Below are positions 1 to 8,738 of a DNA stretch of 64,000 nt, one piece after another. Both the position numbers and the translations under genes were made by a program. This stretch comes from Pseudonocardia nematodicida. GTDB lineage: Bacteria; Actinomycetota; Actinomycetes; Mycobacteriales; Pseudonocardiaceae. Below the pieces are notes generated by a model, which saw only the letters and a list, made by a program, of their open reading frames with translations, had not been told where the DNA came from and searched no databases. The DNA lies in the NCBI RefSeq assembly GCF_040105385.1, contig NZ_JBEDNQ010000013.1, positions 124,001-188,000 on the forward strand, written 5' to 3'. Position 1 is the first letter of the stretch. Each line of letters opens with the position of its first letter.

Positions 1-1535
1 AACTCCTCCTCCGAGCGCAGCGCCCACGAGTTCTCCGGCTGCTCCGGCACGGACCGGATCTCCCCGGACTCGCGCGCGGCCGCGGCCTTGGTGTCGGCCA
101 GCTCGGCGAGCACGGTGCCGGCACCGGACCCGTCGCCGAACTGCTCCTTGCCCCGCCACAGCAGGTCCTCGGGCAGCCAGCCCTCGAACGCCTCGCGCAG
201 GATCGCCTTCTCCGGGCGGCCGTCGGTGCGCAGCTTCCACTCCGGCGGCAGCGCCAGCGCGGTGCGCACCAGGCCCGAGTCCAGGAACGGCTCGCGGGCC
301 TCCAGACCGAAGTACATCGTGGTGCGGTCGCAGCGCTGCAGGTTCAGGTGGTGCAGCTGCTCCAGCGAGCGGACGAGCTCGGCCTGCAGGGTGTCGGGGT
401 CGGCGTACTCGGGGCCGTGCGTGTAGGAGTAGCCGGCGAACAGCTCGTCGGCACCCTCCCCGGTCAGCACGACCTTGACCTTCTTGGCCGCCTCGCGGGC
501 CAGGATCAGGTTGGGCACCGCGCTGCGGACCAGGGCCGGGTCGTAGTGCTCGATGACCTCGACGGCGTGGTCGAGCGCCTCGTTGATGTCGTCGGCGGAC
601 ACGATGATCTCGTGGTGGTCCGACCCGATGTGCGCGGCGACCTTGCGGGCCGCGATCAGGTCGCCGGAGTCCTCGGTGCCGACGGCGAAGGTCGGGAGCT
701 GCTCCCCGCGGGCCCGGGCCTCCTGCGCGGCGATGGCCGCGACCAGCGCCGAGTCGAGACCGCCGGACAGGAACACGCCCACGCCGACGTCGGACATCAT
801 CCGGCGGCGCACCGCGGCGATGACGGCCTCGCGGACCTGGGAGAGGTCGGCCTCGTCCCAGCCGGGCCGGATCGCCCGGCGGGCCGGGCGGACCTCGACC
901 GGCACCGACTCGGCGAACCGCACCAGGCCGGACGCCGGGCTCCACAGGCAGCCGGGCGGGAACGACTCGACGAAGGGCCGGTCGTCGGCGTCGAACGCGC
1001 GCAGCTCGCTGGCGAACAGCACCGTCGCGTTCGGGTCCGGGTTGGTGTAGGGCACGGTGTCCCCGGCCCCGTCGGCGATGTCGCGTGGCGGGATCCAGTA
1101 CAGCGGCTTGACGCCGAACGGGTCGCGGGCCACCAGCCCGGACCCGTCCTCGCGCCCCATCGCGACGGCGAACATGCCGTTCAGCGAGGCGACCGCGACC
1201 TGCCCGTCCCACATCACCGCGTGCAGCGCGGCCTCGGTGTCGGACTTGGTGCGCACCGTCCCCTCGGGGAAGCCCTTGCTGATGCGCTCGTGGTTGTAGA
1301 TCTCGCCGTTGCCGACGATCCAGGCCGTCTGCCGGGCGTCCGACATCGGCTGGTGGCCGCCACTGACGTCCATGATGGACAGACGCTGGTGTCCGAGCCA
1401 GGTGCTGCCCACCACCTGCACGCCCGTGTCGTCCGGCCCGCGGTGCGACACTCTTGCCAGCATCCGCTCGTACTTCTCGGTGTCCTTCGGTGTTCCCACC
1501 GCTGTCCCGCCGAAAGCGGCGACGATCCCGCACAT
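1..1535 (-). CDS. asnB: Asparagine synthase (glutamine-hydrolysing), 3' end cut by the window
   Basis: Converts aspartate, glutamine and ATP to asparagine, glutamate, AMP and PPi in the cytosol. The frame opens with Met-Cys-Gly-Ile-Val, so Cys2 becomes the N-terminal nucleophile of the class II glutamine amidotransferase domain (about residues 1-200). The synthetase domain follows with the PP-loop SGGLDS at residues 257-262. About 511 codons are visible. Actinobacterial AsnB is usually about 600-650 residues, so the last part of the synthetase domain lies off the left edge. The start at 1535 is fixed by the obligatory Cys2. The gene is divergent from ndh, with a 264 bp gap in which I see no clear operator. 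Confidence 0.93.
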   Translation of the reverse strand, partial: MCGIVAAFGGTAVGTPKDTEKYERMLARVSHRGPDDTGVQVVGSTWLGHQRLSIMDVSGGHQPMSDARQTAWIVGNGEIYNHERISKGFPEGTVRTKSDTEAALHAVMWDGQVAVASLNGMFAVAMGREDGSGLVARDPFGVKPLYWIPPRDIADGAGDTVPYTNPDPNATVLFASELRAFDADDRPFVESFPPGCLWSPASGLVRFAESVPVEVRPARRAIRPGWDEADLSQVREAVIAAVRRRMMSDVGVGVFLSGGLDSALVAAIAAQEARARGEQLPTFAVGTEDSGDLIAARKVAAHIGSDHHEIIVSADDINEALDHAVEVIEHYDPALVRSAVPNLILAREAAKKVKVVLTGEGADELFAGYSYTHGPEYADPDTLQAELVRSLEQLHHLNLQRCDRTTMYFGLEAREPFLDSGLVRTALALPPEWKLRTDGRPEKAILREAFEGWLPEDLLWRGKEQFGDGSGAGTVLAELADTKAAAARESGEIRSVPEQPENSWALRSEEE

Positions 1536-1799
1536 GATTCCCATCATCCCATGTCCGGGTGGATACCTCCGGGGACTTCGGCATGATCAAGGTGTGAGTT
1601 CGGACGCTGAAAGGCGTTTCCGGCCGTTTCGGGTTTGCCCCGTAGGTCCCGGGTCAATACCGTCGTGACAGGCCGGGGCGGTCCGGCGTCACCACTGCCG
1701 ATCGCGGATCCTCGCTGTCGACGGACGGCCTCCCCACCCCGGCCGAGGAGCAGGCGCGGCGACGCCGCGTCATGGACCGACCGCGAGGGGCGGAGTCAC

Positions 1800-3248
1800 G
1801 TGAGCACGGCAGGGCACGACGAAGGCACGGGCCGGCACAAGGTCGTGATCGTCGGCGGTGGATTCGGCGGCGTCCAGGCGGCCAAGGCGCTCAAGGGCGC
1901 GGACGTCGACGTGACCGTCGTCGACCGCACCAACCACCACCTGTTCCAGCCGCTGCTGTACCAGGTCGCCACCGGGATCCTGTCCCCCGGGCTGATCGCG
2001 CCCGCGCTGCGCCGGGTGCTCAAGAAGCAGCGCAACGTGCAGACGCTGCTCGCCGAGGTCGGTGAGATCGACCTCGAGGCCAAGGTGGTGCGCGCGGCCG
2101 CGCCGGACGGCCAGCGCATCGACCTGCCCTACGACACGCTCGTCGTCGCCGCGGGCGCCACGCACGCCTACTTCGGCCACCCCGAGTGGGCCGAGCACGC
2201 GCCGGGCATGAAGACCATCGAGGACGCCCGGCTGCTGCGCAGCCGGATCCTCGGCGCCTACGAGCTCGCCGAGGTCTCGCACGACCCGGCCGAGCAGGCG
2301 GCCTACACGACCTTCGTCGTCGTCGGTGCCGGGCCGACCGGGGTGGAGCTCGCCGGTCAGCTCTCCGAGCTGGCCCAGCACGTGCTCCCCCGCGAGTACC
2401 GCGCGATCGACACCCGCAAGGCCCGGATCATCCTGCTGGACGCCGCGCCCGCGGTGCTGCCGCCGTTCGCGAAGAAGCTGCAGGACTACACCCGCAGGAC
2501 CCTCGAGGCCAAGGGCGTCGAGGTCCGGCTCAACACGATGGCGACCGGAATGGACGCCGACTCGATCACCGTCAAGGGCCCGCAGGGCGAGGAGCGGATC
2601 ACCGCCCGCACCAAGGTCTGGGCGGCCGGGGTGCAGGCCAACCCGCTGGCCGAGCTGCTCGCCAAGGCCTCGGGCACCGAGGTCGACCGGGCCGGGCGGC
2701 TGCCCGTCGACCCGGACTGCAGCCTGCCCGGCCACACCGACGTCTTCGCGGTCGGCGACATGGTCTCGACCATCGACCGGCTGCCCGGCGTCGCGCAGGT
2801 CGCGATGCAGCAGGGCACCTACGTCGGCAAGCTGATCGCCGCCCGGGCCAAGGGCGACGACACCACCCCGGCGCCGTTCCGGTACTTCGACAAGGGCTCG
2901 ATGGCCACCATCGGCGCCCGCGAGGCGGTCGCCGACGTCCGTGGCGTCAAGTTCACCGGCTGGCTCGGCTACGTGATGTGGTGCTACGTGCACGTCATGT
3001 TCCTGATCGGCTGGGGCAACCGGTTCGGCACGCTCTACAACTGGGTCCGCTCGCTGCGCTACGCGCGCCACCGCGGCCACCGGCTGATCAGCGTCACCGC
3101 CTCCTACGACGCCGCGCAGGACGACCGGCACGCCCGTTCGGTCGACTCCGCGCACCCGCACGACCCGGTCGAGCACCGCGGCGACGTCGACCCGCGCGCG
3201 GCGGCGGCTCCGGAGGACGGCCCGGCGAGACCCGCGGCGTCGGCCTGA
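1800..3248 (+). CDS. ndh: Type II NADH:quinone oxidoreductase (NDH-2)
   Basis: Non-proton-pumping NADH dehydrogenase that passes electrons from NADH through FAD to menaquinone at the inner face of the membrane. The FAD-binding GGGFGG lies at residues 19-24 and the NADH-binding GAGPTG at 176-181. The second FAD motif AVGDM is in the C-terminal half, followed by a hydrophobic aromatic stretch (about residues 385-410) typical of the NDH-2 membrane anchor. Length is 482 residues, normal for actinobacterial Ndh. The GTG start at 1800 is chosen because it has a purine-rich GAGGGGCGGAG just upstream and gives the usual short lead before the Rossmann motif. Codons farther upstream in the same frame look non-coding (Arg/Pro-rich). 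The last 45 residues are a low-complexity tail. Confidence 0.93.
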   Translation: MSTAGHDEGTGRHKVVIVGGGFGGVQAAKALKGADVDVTVVDRTNHHLFQPLLYQVATGILSPGLIAPALRRVLKKQRNVQTLLAEVGEIDLEAKVVRAAAPDGQRIDLPYDTLVVAAGATHAYFGHPEWAEHAPGMKTIEDARLLRSRILGAYELAEVSHDPAEQAAYTTFVVVGAGPTGVELAGQLSELAQHVLPREYRAIDTRKARIILLDAAPAVLPPFAKKLQDYTRRTLEAKGVEVRLNTMATGMDADSITVKGPQGEERITARTKVWAAGVQANPLAELLAKASGTEVDRAGRLPVDPDCSLPGHTDVFAVGDMVSTIDRLPGVAQVAMQQGTYVGKLIAARAKGDDTTPAPFRYFDKGSMATIGAREAVADVRGVKFTGWLGYVMWCYVHVMFLIGWGNRFGTLYNWVRSLRYARHRGHRLISVTASYDAAQDDRHARSVDSAHPHDPVEHRGDVDPRAAAAPEDGPARPAASA

Positions 3249-3466
3249 GCCTCTCTCGCACCGCCTGACCTGGGAGGACACACCTGGGTGACGGTGGTGC
3301 GGCAGGCGGTCGGCTTTCCGCGCCGAGGGGCCGTCCGACGGTGCGACACGCCCCGGGGATGGGGGTTCCCGCAGGTCGTGCGCATGGTTCTGCCACTCTG
3401 TACCGCGATCCGCGATACACAACCGCCCCGCCACGGGGCGCGTGGAACCGAGAGGAGGCGTCAGAG

Positions 3467-3778
3467 ATGGCACTGCCCACCCTGACCCCGGAACAGCGCG
3501 CCGAGGCGCTCAAGAAGGCGGCTGCCGCGCGCACCGCCCGCAAGGAGCTCCGCGACAAGATCGCCAGCGGCGAGGAGACCATCCCCGCGGTGCTGGGTCG
3601 CGCGAAGACCGACCAGATCGTCGGCAAGACCAAGGTCGCCGATCTCCTGAAGAGCGTCCCGGGCTGGGGCCCGGCGAAGGTCTCGAAGGTGATGGAGGAG
3701 GCCGGCATCGACGCCTCGCGTCGTGCCGCCGGTCTCGGCGAGCGTCAGCGCCAGACGCTGATCGAGAAGGTCGGCTGA
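3467..3778 (+). CDS. mihF: Actinobacterial integration host factor
   Basis: Small nucleoid-associated protein that bends DNA and is essential in mycobacteria; unrelated in fold to HU/IHF of proteobacteria. The 103-residue product has a Lys/Arg-rich N-terminal helix followed by the helix-two-turn-helix core with a conserved PGWGPAK segment near residues 65-71. The ATG at 3467 has a strong ribosome site, AGAGGAGG at 3451-3458. In many actinobacteria mihF lies next to gmk and rpoZ. Here it stands alone between ndh and a hydrolase and is closed by a strong terminator. The 218 bp upstream gap holds a possible -10 near 3413 (GATACAC). Confidence 0.95.
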   Translation: MALPTLTPEQRAEALKKAAAARTARKELRDKIASGEETIPAVLGRAKTDQIVGKTKVADLLKSVPGWGPAKVSKVMEEAGIDASRRAAGLGERQRQTLIEKVG

Positions 3779-3794
3779 GTCCTTCCTGCTCCGT

Positions 3795-3834
3795 GCGACG
3801 GCCCGGACCACCGCCTGGTGGCCCGGGCCGTCGC
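3795..3834 (+). terminator. Terminator hairpin after mihF
   Basis: Stem 3795-3812 pairs with 3817-3834 over 18 positions with one G-T mismatch, closing a GCCT loop. It begins 16 bases after the mihF stop. No T-run follows, as is usual for high-GC actinobacterial terminators. It separates mihF from the hydrolase gene. Confidence 0.8.
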
Positions 3835-3886
3835 ATGTCCAGGGCGGGCGTGGCACGAAGATCGTCTGCTGGCAGGCTGCACGTCC

Positions 3887-4801
3887 GTGGAGCGTGAGGT
3901 CGAGGTCGAGCCCGGGGTGTCGCTGTGGGTCGAGGACCTGCCCGCCGACGGCCCCGCGGCCGGCGTGCCCGCGGTCCTGCTGCTGGCGGACGCGAACACC
4001 TCCGGGATCACCTGGCCGGACCGGCTGGTGGCGGCGCTGCGGGCCCGCCACCGGGTGCTCCGCTACGACCACCGGGACACCGGGCGGTCCACGCACGCCT
4101 TCGAGGACCACCCCTACGGCGTCGCCGACCTCGCCGCGGACGCGCTGACCGTGCTGGACGCCTGCGGCGTCGAGCGGGTGCACGCCGTCGGCGCGGGGAT
4201 GGGCGGAACGCTGGTCCAGCTGCTGGCCCTGGACGCACCCGAGCGGCTGGCGAGCGCCTCCCTCGTGGTCTCCACCGCCCTCCCGGCGGCCTCCGGTCCC
4301 GAGCCGCTCCTGCCCGCCCCGTCGGTCGAGATCCGGCGGATGTGGCAGGAGATGGCGGACCCGCGCGACGAGCGCGTCGAGCTGGCGTGGCGGGTCGAGT
4401 ACCGGCGACGGCTGGCGGGCCCGGCCGCGCCGTTCGACGCCGCCGACGCCGAGGCGCTCGAGCGCCGGGTGCTGGCGCACTCCGGGCGGGTCGAACCGGC
4501 CACCGCGCACACCGAGGCCGACCCGGCCGGGACCGGCCGCGGCGACGAGCTGGGCACCATCGCGGTGCCGACCCTGGTCGTCGAGGGGCCCGAGGACCCG
4601 GTGCACCCGCCACCGCACGCCGCGTACCTGGCCGAGCGGCTCGCGGGCGGCCGGAGCGCCCCACCCGTCCGGCTGGTGTCGGTCGAGCACATGGGCCATG
4701 TCCCGGTGCCCGCGGTACTGGATCCGCTGGCCGCGGTGCTCCTGGCCCACCTGGCCGAGACCGCTCCCCCACCGGCGGCCCGTCAGCCGACCCAGCGGTA
4801 G
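3887..4801 (+). CDS. Alpha/beta-hydrolase-fold protein lacking the nucleophile serine
   Basis: A 304-residue alpha/beta hydrolase of the RdmC/esterase type. The fold is recognisable from the YDHRDTGRS segment, the nucleophile elbow, an acid loop (EGPEDPVHPP) and a C-terminal His (EHMGHVP). At the elbow, where active relatives have G-x-S-x-G, this protein reads GAGMGG: residue 104 is Gly (codon GGG at 4196) instead of Ser. The acid and His are kept. It may therefore be a non-hydrolytic binding protein or a decaying enzyme. The GTG at 3887 is the most compact start, but the ribosome site is weak. It ends 19 bp inside the 3' end of the convergent response regulator gene. Confidence 0.82.
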   Translation: MEREVEVEPGVSLWVEDLPADGPAAGVPAVLLLADANTSGITWPDRLVAALRARHRVLRYDHRDTGRSTHAFEDHPYGVADLAADALTVLDACGVERVHAVGAGMGGTLVQLLALDAPERLASASLVVSTALPAASGPEPLLPAPSVEIRRMWQEMADPRDERVELAWRVEYRRRLAGPAAPFDAADAEALERRVLAHSGRVEPATAHTEADPAGTGRGDELGTIAVPTLVVEGPEDPVHPPPHAAYLAERLAGGRSAPPVRLVSVEHMGHVPVPAVLDPLAAVLLAHLAETAPPPAARQPTQR

Positions 4802-5478
4802 CGGCGTTCCGGGCGGCCGGTGCCGCCGTAGCGCAGCCGGACGGTCACCGCCCCGGTCGAGACGAAGTGTTCGAGGTAGCGGCGCGCGCTGACCCGGGAC
4901 AGCGCCGTGGCCTCCGCGCACTCGGACGCCGACAGATCGCGGTCCGGCTCGCCGGTGTGCTCGCGCAGGGTGCCGGCCACCAGCTCCGCGGTCGGCGTCG
5001 TCAGCCCCTTCGGCATCCGCTCCGGGCCACCGGCCGGTACGGCGGGCGCCGGGCCGGGCCCGCCGAAGAGCCGGTCGATGTCGGACTGTCCGCGGACCCG
5101 GTCCAGGTCCCGCCGGGTGCGCGCCACCCGGTCGAGCTGCGCGGCCAGCGCAGCCGAGTCGAACGGCTTGACCAGGTAGTGCATCGCCCCGCCGTGCAGG
5201 GCCGCCGCGATCGTGTCCGGGTCGTCGGCCGCGGTCACGACGAGCACGAACGGGTCGTCGGCCGCCCCGGTGCGCAGGCCGCGCAGCACCTCGATGCCGG
5301 AGCGGTCGGGCAGGTAGACGTCGAGGAGCACCAGGTCCGGCCGGAGCCGGCCGGCGAGCTCGAGGGCTTCGGCGCCGGTGTGCGCGACCCCGACCACGGT
5401 GGCGCCGGGCGCCCGTTCCACGTAACCGGAGTGCACGGTCGCGACCATGAAGTCGTCGTCGACCACCAGCACCCTCAT
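4783..5478 (-). CDS. Response regulator, CitB/DcuR type
   Basis: The receiver domain (residues 1-120) has the acidic pocket D7-D8-D9, the phosphoacceptor D53 in LLLDVYLPD and the switch Lys in LVKPF. The C-terminal 60 residues form a helix-turn-helix like that of CitB/DcuR/DctR regulators, which control uptake of di- and tricarboxylates. At 231 residues it has family length. The ATG at 5478 overlaps the stop of the upstream sensor kinase by 4 bp (ATGA), so the two are translationally coupled. The likely target is the divergent tctC-like gene and the repeat-rich gap at 7125-7533. Confidence 0.9.
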   Translation of the reverse strand: MRVLVVDDDFMVATVHSGYVERAPGATVVGVAHTGAEALELAGRLRPDLVLLDVYLPDRSGIEVLRGLRTGAADDPFVLVVTAADDPDTIAAALHGGAMHYLVKPFDSAALAAQLDRVARTRRDLDRVRGQSDIDRLFGGPGPAPAVPAGGPERMPKGLTTPTAELVAGTLREHTGEPDRDLSASECAEATALSRVSARRYLEHFVSTGAVTVRLRYGGTGRPERRYRWVG

Positions 5479-7124
5479 CGCAGCACCTCCTCACCGGCTC
5501 CGGCGGGGGCCGCTGTCACCAACGGCAGGGTCGCCACGAACACCGCGCCGGCGCCGGTGCCCGCCTCCTGCACGGTGATCGTGCCACCGCGACGCAGGCA
5601 GGCCTGCCGGGCCAGGGCCAGGCCGATCCCGCGGCCCCCGATCTCGGCCGCCTTCGTGCTGAACCCGGCCCGGAACACCTCCTCGGCCAGCTCGGAGGCC
5701 ACCCCGGGACCGGAGTCGCGGACCTCGACCCACACCTCGCCGTCGTCCCCGCCGTCCACGGCACCGCCGCCGGCCAGGCCGATCTCCACCCGGCGCTCGC
5801 CGTCGCGGGAGGCCGCCGCGTCGATCGCGTTGTCGATCAGGTTGCCCAGCACTGTCACCAGGTCCGCGGACAGGTCGGGATCGCGCTCGGGCGGCGTCGG
5901 CTCCAGCCGGGAGTCCGGGTCCAGCGCCAGCACCACCCCGCGCTCGGCCGCCTGGCTGTTCTTCGCGACCAGCAGCGCCGCCGTCGCCGGGTCCCCCACC
6001 CGGGCCGACACCTCGCGCCGCCACCCCTCCGAGGCCGCGACGATCCCGGCGACGAACCGCTGCACCTCGTCGTGCTCGCCGAGCTCGGTCAGCCCGGCGA
6101 TGGTGTGCAGCCGGTTGGAGAACTCGTGGGCCTGCGCGCGCAGCGTGTCGGTGACCGTGTGCGAGGTGTCGAGCCGGTGCTGCAGGGTGGTCAGCTCGGT
6201 GCGGTCCCGGAGGGTGACCACCGCACCCACCTCCCGCCCGGCCACGCGGACCGGCATCCGGTTCAGCACCAGCGCCCGGTCCTCGCGCAGCACCAGCTGG
6301 TCCTCGCCGGCGGCGGCCCCGGTGAGCACCTCGCGCAGCCGCTCGTCGAGACCGAGGTCGCCGACGTGGTCACCGGGGCGCGTACCGGGCAGCTCCAGGA
6401 GCTCGCGGGCGACCGGGTTGAGCAGGGTGATCCGGTCGGCGGTGTCCAGTCCGACGACCCCCTCCTTGATCCCCAGCAGCATCGCCTCGCGGCGCTGCAC
6501 CAGCTCGACGATCTCGGCCGGCTCCAGGCCGAGGGTCTGCCGGCGGACCCGGCGGGCCAGCAGCAGCGATCCGGCGACGCCGACGCCCAGTGCCAGCCCG
6601 AGCAGCGCGAACGTCTCCGCGCGGGCCGCGGCCAGCGACTCGAACGGCGACGGCGCCCGGATGCCGGCCGACACCAGCCCGGCCACCGCGCCCCGGTCGT
6701 CGATCACCGGGACCTGGGCGACGACGCCGCGCCCGTCCGGATCCCCGACCCAGGCCCGGCCGGCCGGCGCGGTGCTGTCGCCGGGGTCGAACGGTTCACG
6801 GTCCCGGGCCGGGTCCGGTGAGGTGCGTACGACCAGGTCCCGGTCGACGATCTCGATGCCGTCCGCCCCGGACAGGTTCTCGGCGCTGCGCGCGAACGCC
6901 GGCAGCAGGTCGTACCGGCCGCTCGCCAGGGCGGAGCGCACGGTGGGGATGGACGCGACGTCCTCGGCGACCGAGAGCATCCGGCGGCCCTGGGTCTCCC
7001 GGAACGACTCCGCGGACTGCACCGCGGCGAGCGCGGCGACCGCCCCGAGCAGCACGACGACGACCACGAGCTGCCACACCAGGAACTGGCGTGCCAGCGA
7101 TCCTCCGGTCCCGCGCCGTCGCAC
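5475..7124 (-). CDS. Sensor histidine kinase, CitA/DcuS type
   Basis: Membrane sensor for an extracytoplasmic carboxylate-like ligand. An N-terminal membrane segment (about residues 12-34) is followed by a Cache/PDC-like extracytoplasmic domain and a second membrane segment near residues 175-195. A PAS domain comes next. The kinase core has the H-E-F-x-N motif of the citrate family (phosphorylated His about residue 333) and an ATPase domain ending with GGRGIGLAL. The start at GTG 7124 is preferred because TACGCT ends 6 nt upstream, the leaderless arrangement. The same frame is open to 7226, but those 34 codons are Arg/Gly-rich filler. Confidence 0.9.
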   Translation of the reverse strand: MRRRGTGGSLARQFLVWQLVVVVVLLGAVAALAAVQSAESFRETQGRRMLSVAEDVASIPTVRSALASGRYDLLPAFARSAENLSGADGIEIVDRDLVVRTSPDPARDREPFDPGDSTAPAGRAWVGDPDGRGVVAQVPVIDDRGAVAGLVSAGIRAPSPFESLAAARAETFALLGLALGVGVAGSLLLARRVRRQTLGLEPAEIVELVQRREAMLLGIKEGVVGLDTADRITLLNPVARELLELPGTRPGDHVGDLGLDERLREVLTGAAAGEDQLVLREDRALVLNRMPVRVAGREVGAVVTLRDRTELTTLQHRLDTSHTVTDTLRAQAHEFSNRLHTIAGLTELGEHDEVQRFVAGIVAASEGWRREVSARVGDPATAALLVAKNSQAAERGVVLALDPDSRLEPTPPERDPDLSADLVTVLGNLIDNAIDAAASRDGERRVEIGLAGGGAVDGGDDGEVWVEVRDSGPGVASELAEEVFRAGFSTKAAEIGGRGIGLALARQACLRRGGTITVQEAGTGAGAVFVATLPLVTAAPAGAGEEVLR

Positions 7125-7220
7125 CGGCACAGCGTAGGCGGTGCGATGCGCCGGCCCGCGCCGCTTCTCGCCCCCGCTCCGACGTCGATCGCCCCGGCCC
7201 CGGCCGCTCCGACCGCGCCC

Positions 7221-7406
7221 GCTCACCGGACCGGCGTCTGCTCATGCGATGGCGTGAGCGTTGCCGAGTCCGGTGAGCGTCCCGGCAGCGGGCACGGCCG
7301 CGCGCGGCGGGCCACCTCGCAGACGCCACAGCACCTGCGAGGTCACCGAGAGGCCTGCGAGGTGGGGCGGAACCGACTCGCTCCATCCGTCGCACGCTCA
7401 CCGGAT
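7221..7406. promoter_or_regulatory. Divergent control region with two repeat families
   Basis: The gap between the sensor kinase and the tctC-like gene carries ordered repeats. Family one is GCTCACCGGA at 7221-7230 and 7397-7406, with an inverted copy at 7269-7278. Family two is CCTGCGAGGT at 7334-7343 and 7354-7363, exactly 20 bp apart (two helical turns), with an inverted core ACCTCGCAG at 7314-7322. The 7333-7343 copy is itself an ACCT-N3-AGGT palindrome. This arrangement suits dimeric response-regulator binding sites, but which factor binds is inference. Confidence 0.55.
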
Positions 7407-7533
7407 CGGCCTCGTGTGGGCAGCGGGGCTGAGCAGACGGAGCCGGGCGGGTGGGGGGGGTCGGCGGGGACCGGGGCGGGGCGCAGACTCGGTCGGCGCA
7501 GATGCGCATCGACGACGGGCGGGACACGGGACC

Positions 7534-8538
7534 ATGGACCGGACGACGACGCGGCGCCGGGCGTCGCTGCTCGCGCTGCTGCTGGTGGCCGCGCTGCTCG
7601 CCGCGGGCTGCGGGGCCGGCGGCGCGGACGACCAGGTCCGCGGGCTGCGGATGCTCGTCCCCAACTCCCCCGGCGGCGGGTTCGACGTCACCGCCCGCAG
7701 CGCCGCGCGGGCGCTGGAGGACACCGGCCTGACCGGCCCGGTCGAGGTGTTCAACCTGCCCGGAGCGGGCGGCGTCGCCGGCGTCGGCCGGCTGGTCGGC
7801 GAGGCGGGCGACGACCGGCTCCTGATGAGCATGGGCCTCGGCGTCGTCGGCGCGGTCGCCTCGCACGGCGCCCCGGTGACGCTGGCCGACACCACGCCGA
7901 TCGCGCGGCTGGTCTCGGAGAGCGAGATCGTCGTCGTGCGGTCCGACGCGCCGTACCGGGACGTGCACGACCTCGTCGACGCCTGGCGGGCCGACCCCGA
8001 TGCGGTGACGGTCGGCGGCGGCTCCACACCGGGCGGGCCGGACCACCTGACCACGATGGCGCTGGCCGGTGGGGTCGGGCTCGACGAGTCCGGGGTGCGC
8101 TACGTCAGCCACGACGGCGGCGGCGCGCTGCTGGCCGCGCTGCTCGGCGGCGAGGTCGACGCCGCCGTCTCGGGGACCGGTGAGTTCGCCGACCAGATCG
8201 CGTCCGGGGCGCTCCGGGTCCTCGCGGTCACCGACGACGACCGGGTGCCCGGCCTCGACGCGCCGACCCTGCAGGAGACCGGGATCGACGTCGTGTCGAC
8301 GAACTGGCGCGGCCTCGTCGCGCCACCGGGCCTGTCCCCGCAGGCCCGCGAGGAGCTGGTCGCGGTGGTCGCGCGGCTGCGCGGGTCCCCGGAGTGGGCG
8401 GAGGTGCTGCGGACCAACGGGTGGCAGGACGCGTGGCTGCCGGGCGACGAGTTCGGCGCCTTCGTGACCGCCGAGACGACCCGGGTGGAGCGGGTGCTGA
8501 CCGAGCTCGGGCACGACCGGGAGGCCGGGGACGGTTGA
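7534..8538 (+). CDS. TctC-family solute-binding lipoprotein (orphan)
   Basis: Extracytoplasmic binding protein of the tripartite tricarboxylate transporter class. The 334-residue product has a lipoprotein signal peptide with lipobox LAAGC (Cys26), then the family signature PNSPGGGFDVTAR and PGAGG. No TctA or TctB membrane gene is adjacent; the next gene is a flavin monooxygenase. It is divergent from a CitA/CitB-type two-component system. In Bordetella, orphan TctC-like proteins can present ligand to such sensors, so this protein may be a co-sensor as well as, or instead of, a transporter part. The ATG at 7534 has a weak GGGACACGG ribosome site. Confidence 0.88.
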   Translation: MDRTTTRRRASLLALLLVAALLAAGCGAGGADDQVRGLRMLVPNSPGGGFDVTARSAARALEDTGLTGPVEVFNLPGAGGVAGVGRLVGEAGDDRLLMSMGLGVVGAVASHGAPVTLADTTPIARLVSESEIVVVRSDAPYRDVHDLVDAWRADPDAVTVGGGSTPGGPDHLTTMALAGGVGLDESGVRYVSHDGGGALLAALLGGEVDAAVSGTGEFADQIASGALRVLAVTDDDRVPGLDAPTLQETGIDVVSTNWRGLVAPPGLSPQAREELVAVVARLRGSPEWAEVLRTNGWQDAWLPGDEFGAFVTAETTRVERVLTELGHDREAGDG

Positions 8539-8738
8539 CAACCCGTCGCTCCGCGCGTTCGGTGAGACGCGTGGTCGTCTTCCTGCTGACCCGCCGCCGC
8601 CACGTCGACAACCACGTCGTCGTGAGCCAGGCCTGTCGTTGACCCGCTGATCACCAGGTCCCGCACCACCCCTCTCCGTCGCGCGCGCCCCTCGGGTGTG
8701 CCCGAGACGTGCCCGACGACCGATCACCGGGAGCCTCC

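Noticed and set aside
3925..7137. A 1,070-codon plus-strand frame opposite the two-component genes
   Set aside because: Low-complexity Arg/Pro/Ser composition; it crosses the end of a real hydrolase gene and antisense to two clear regulators.
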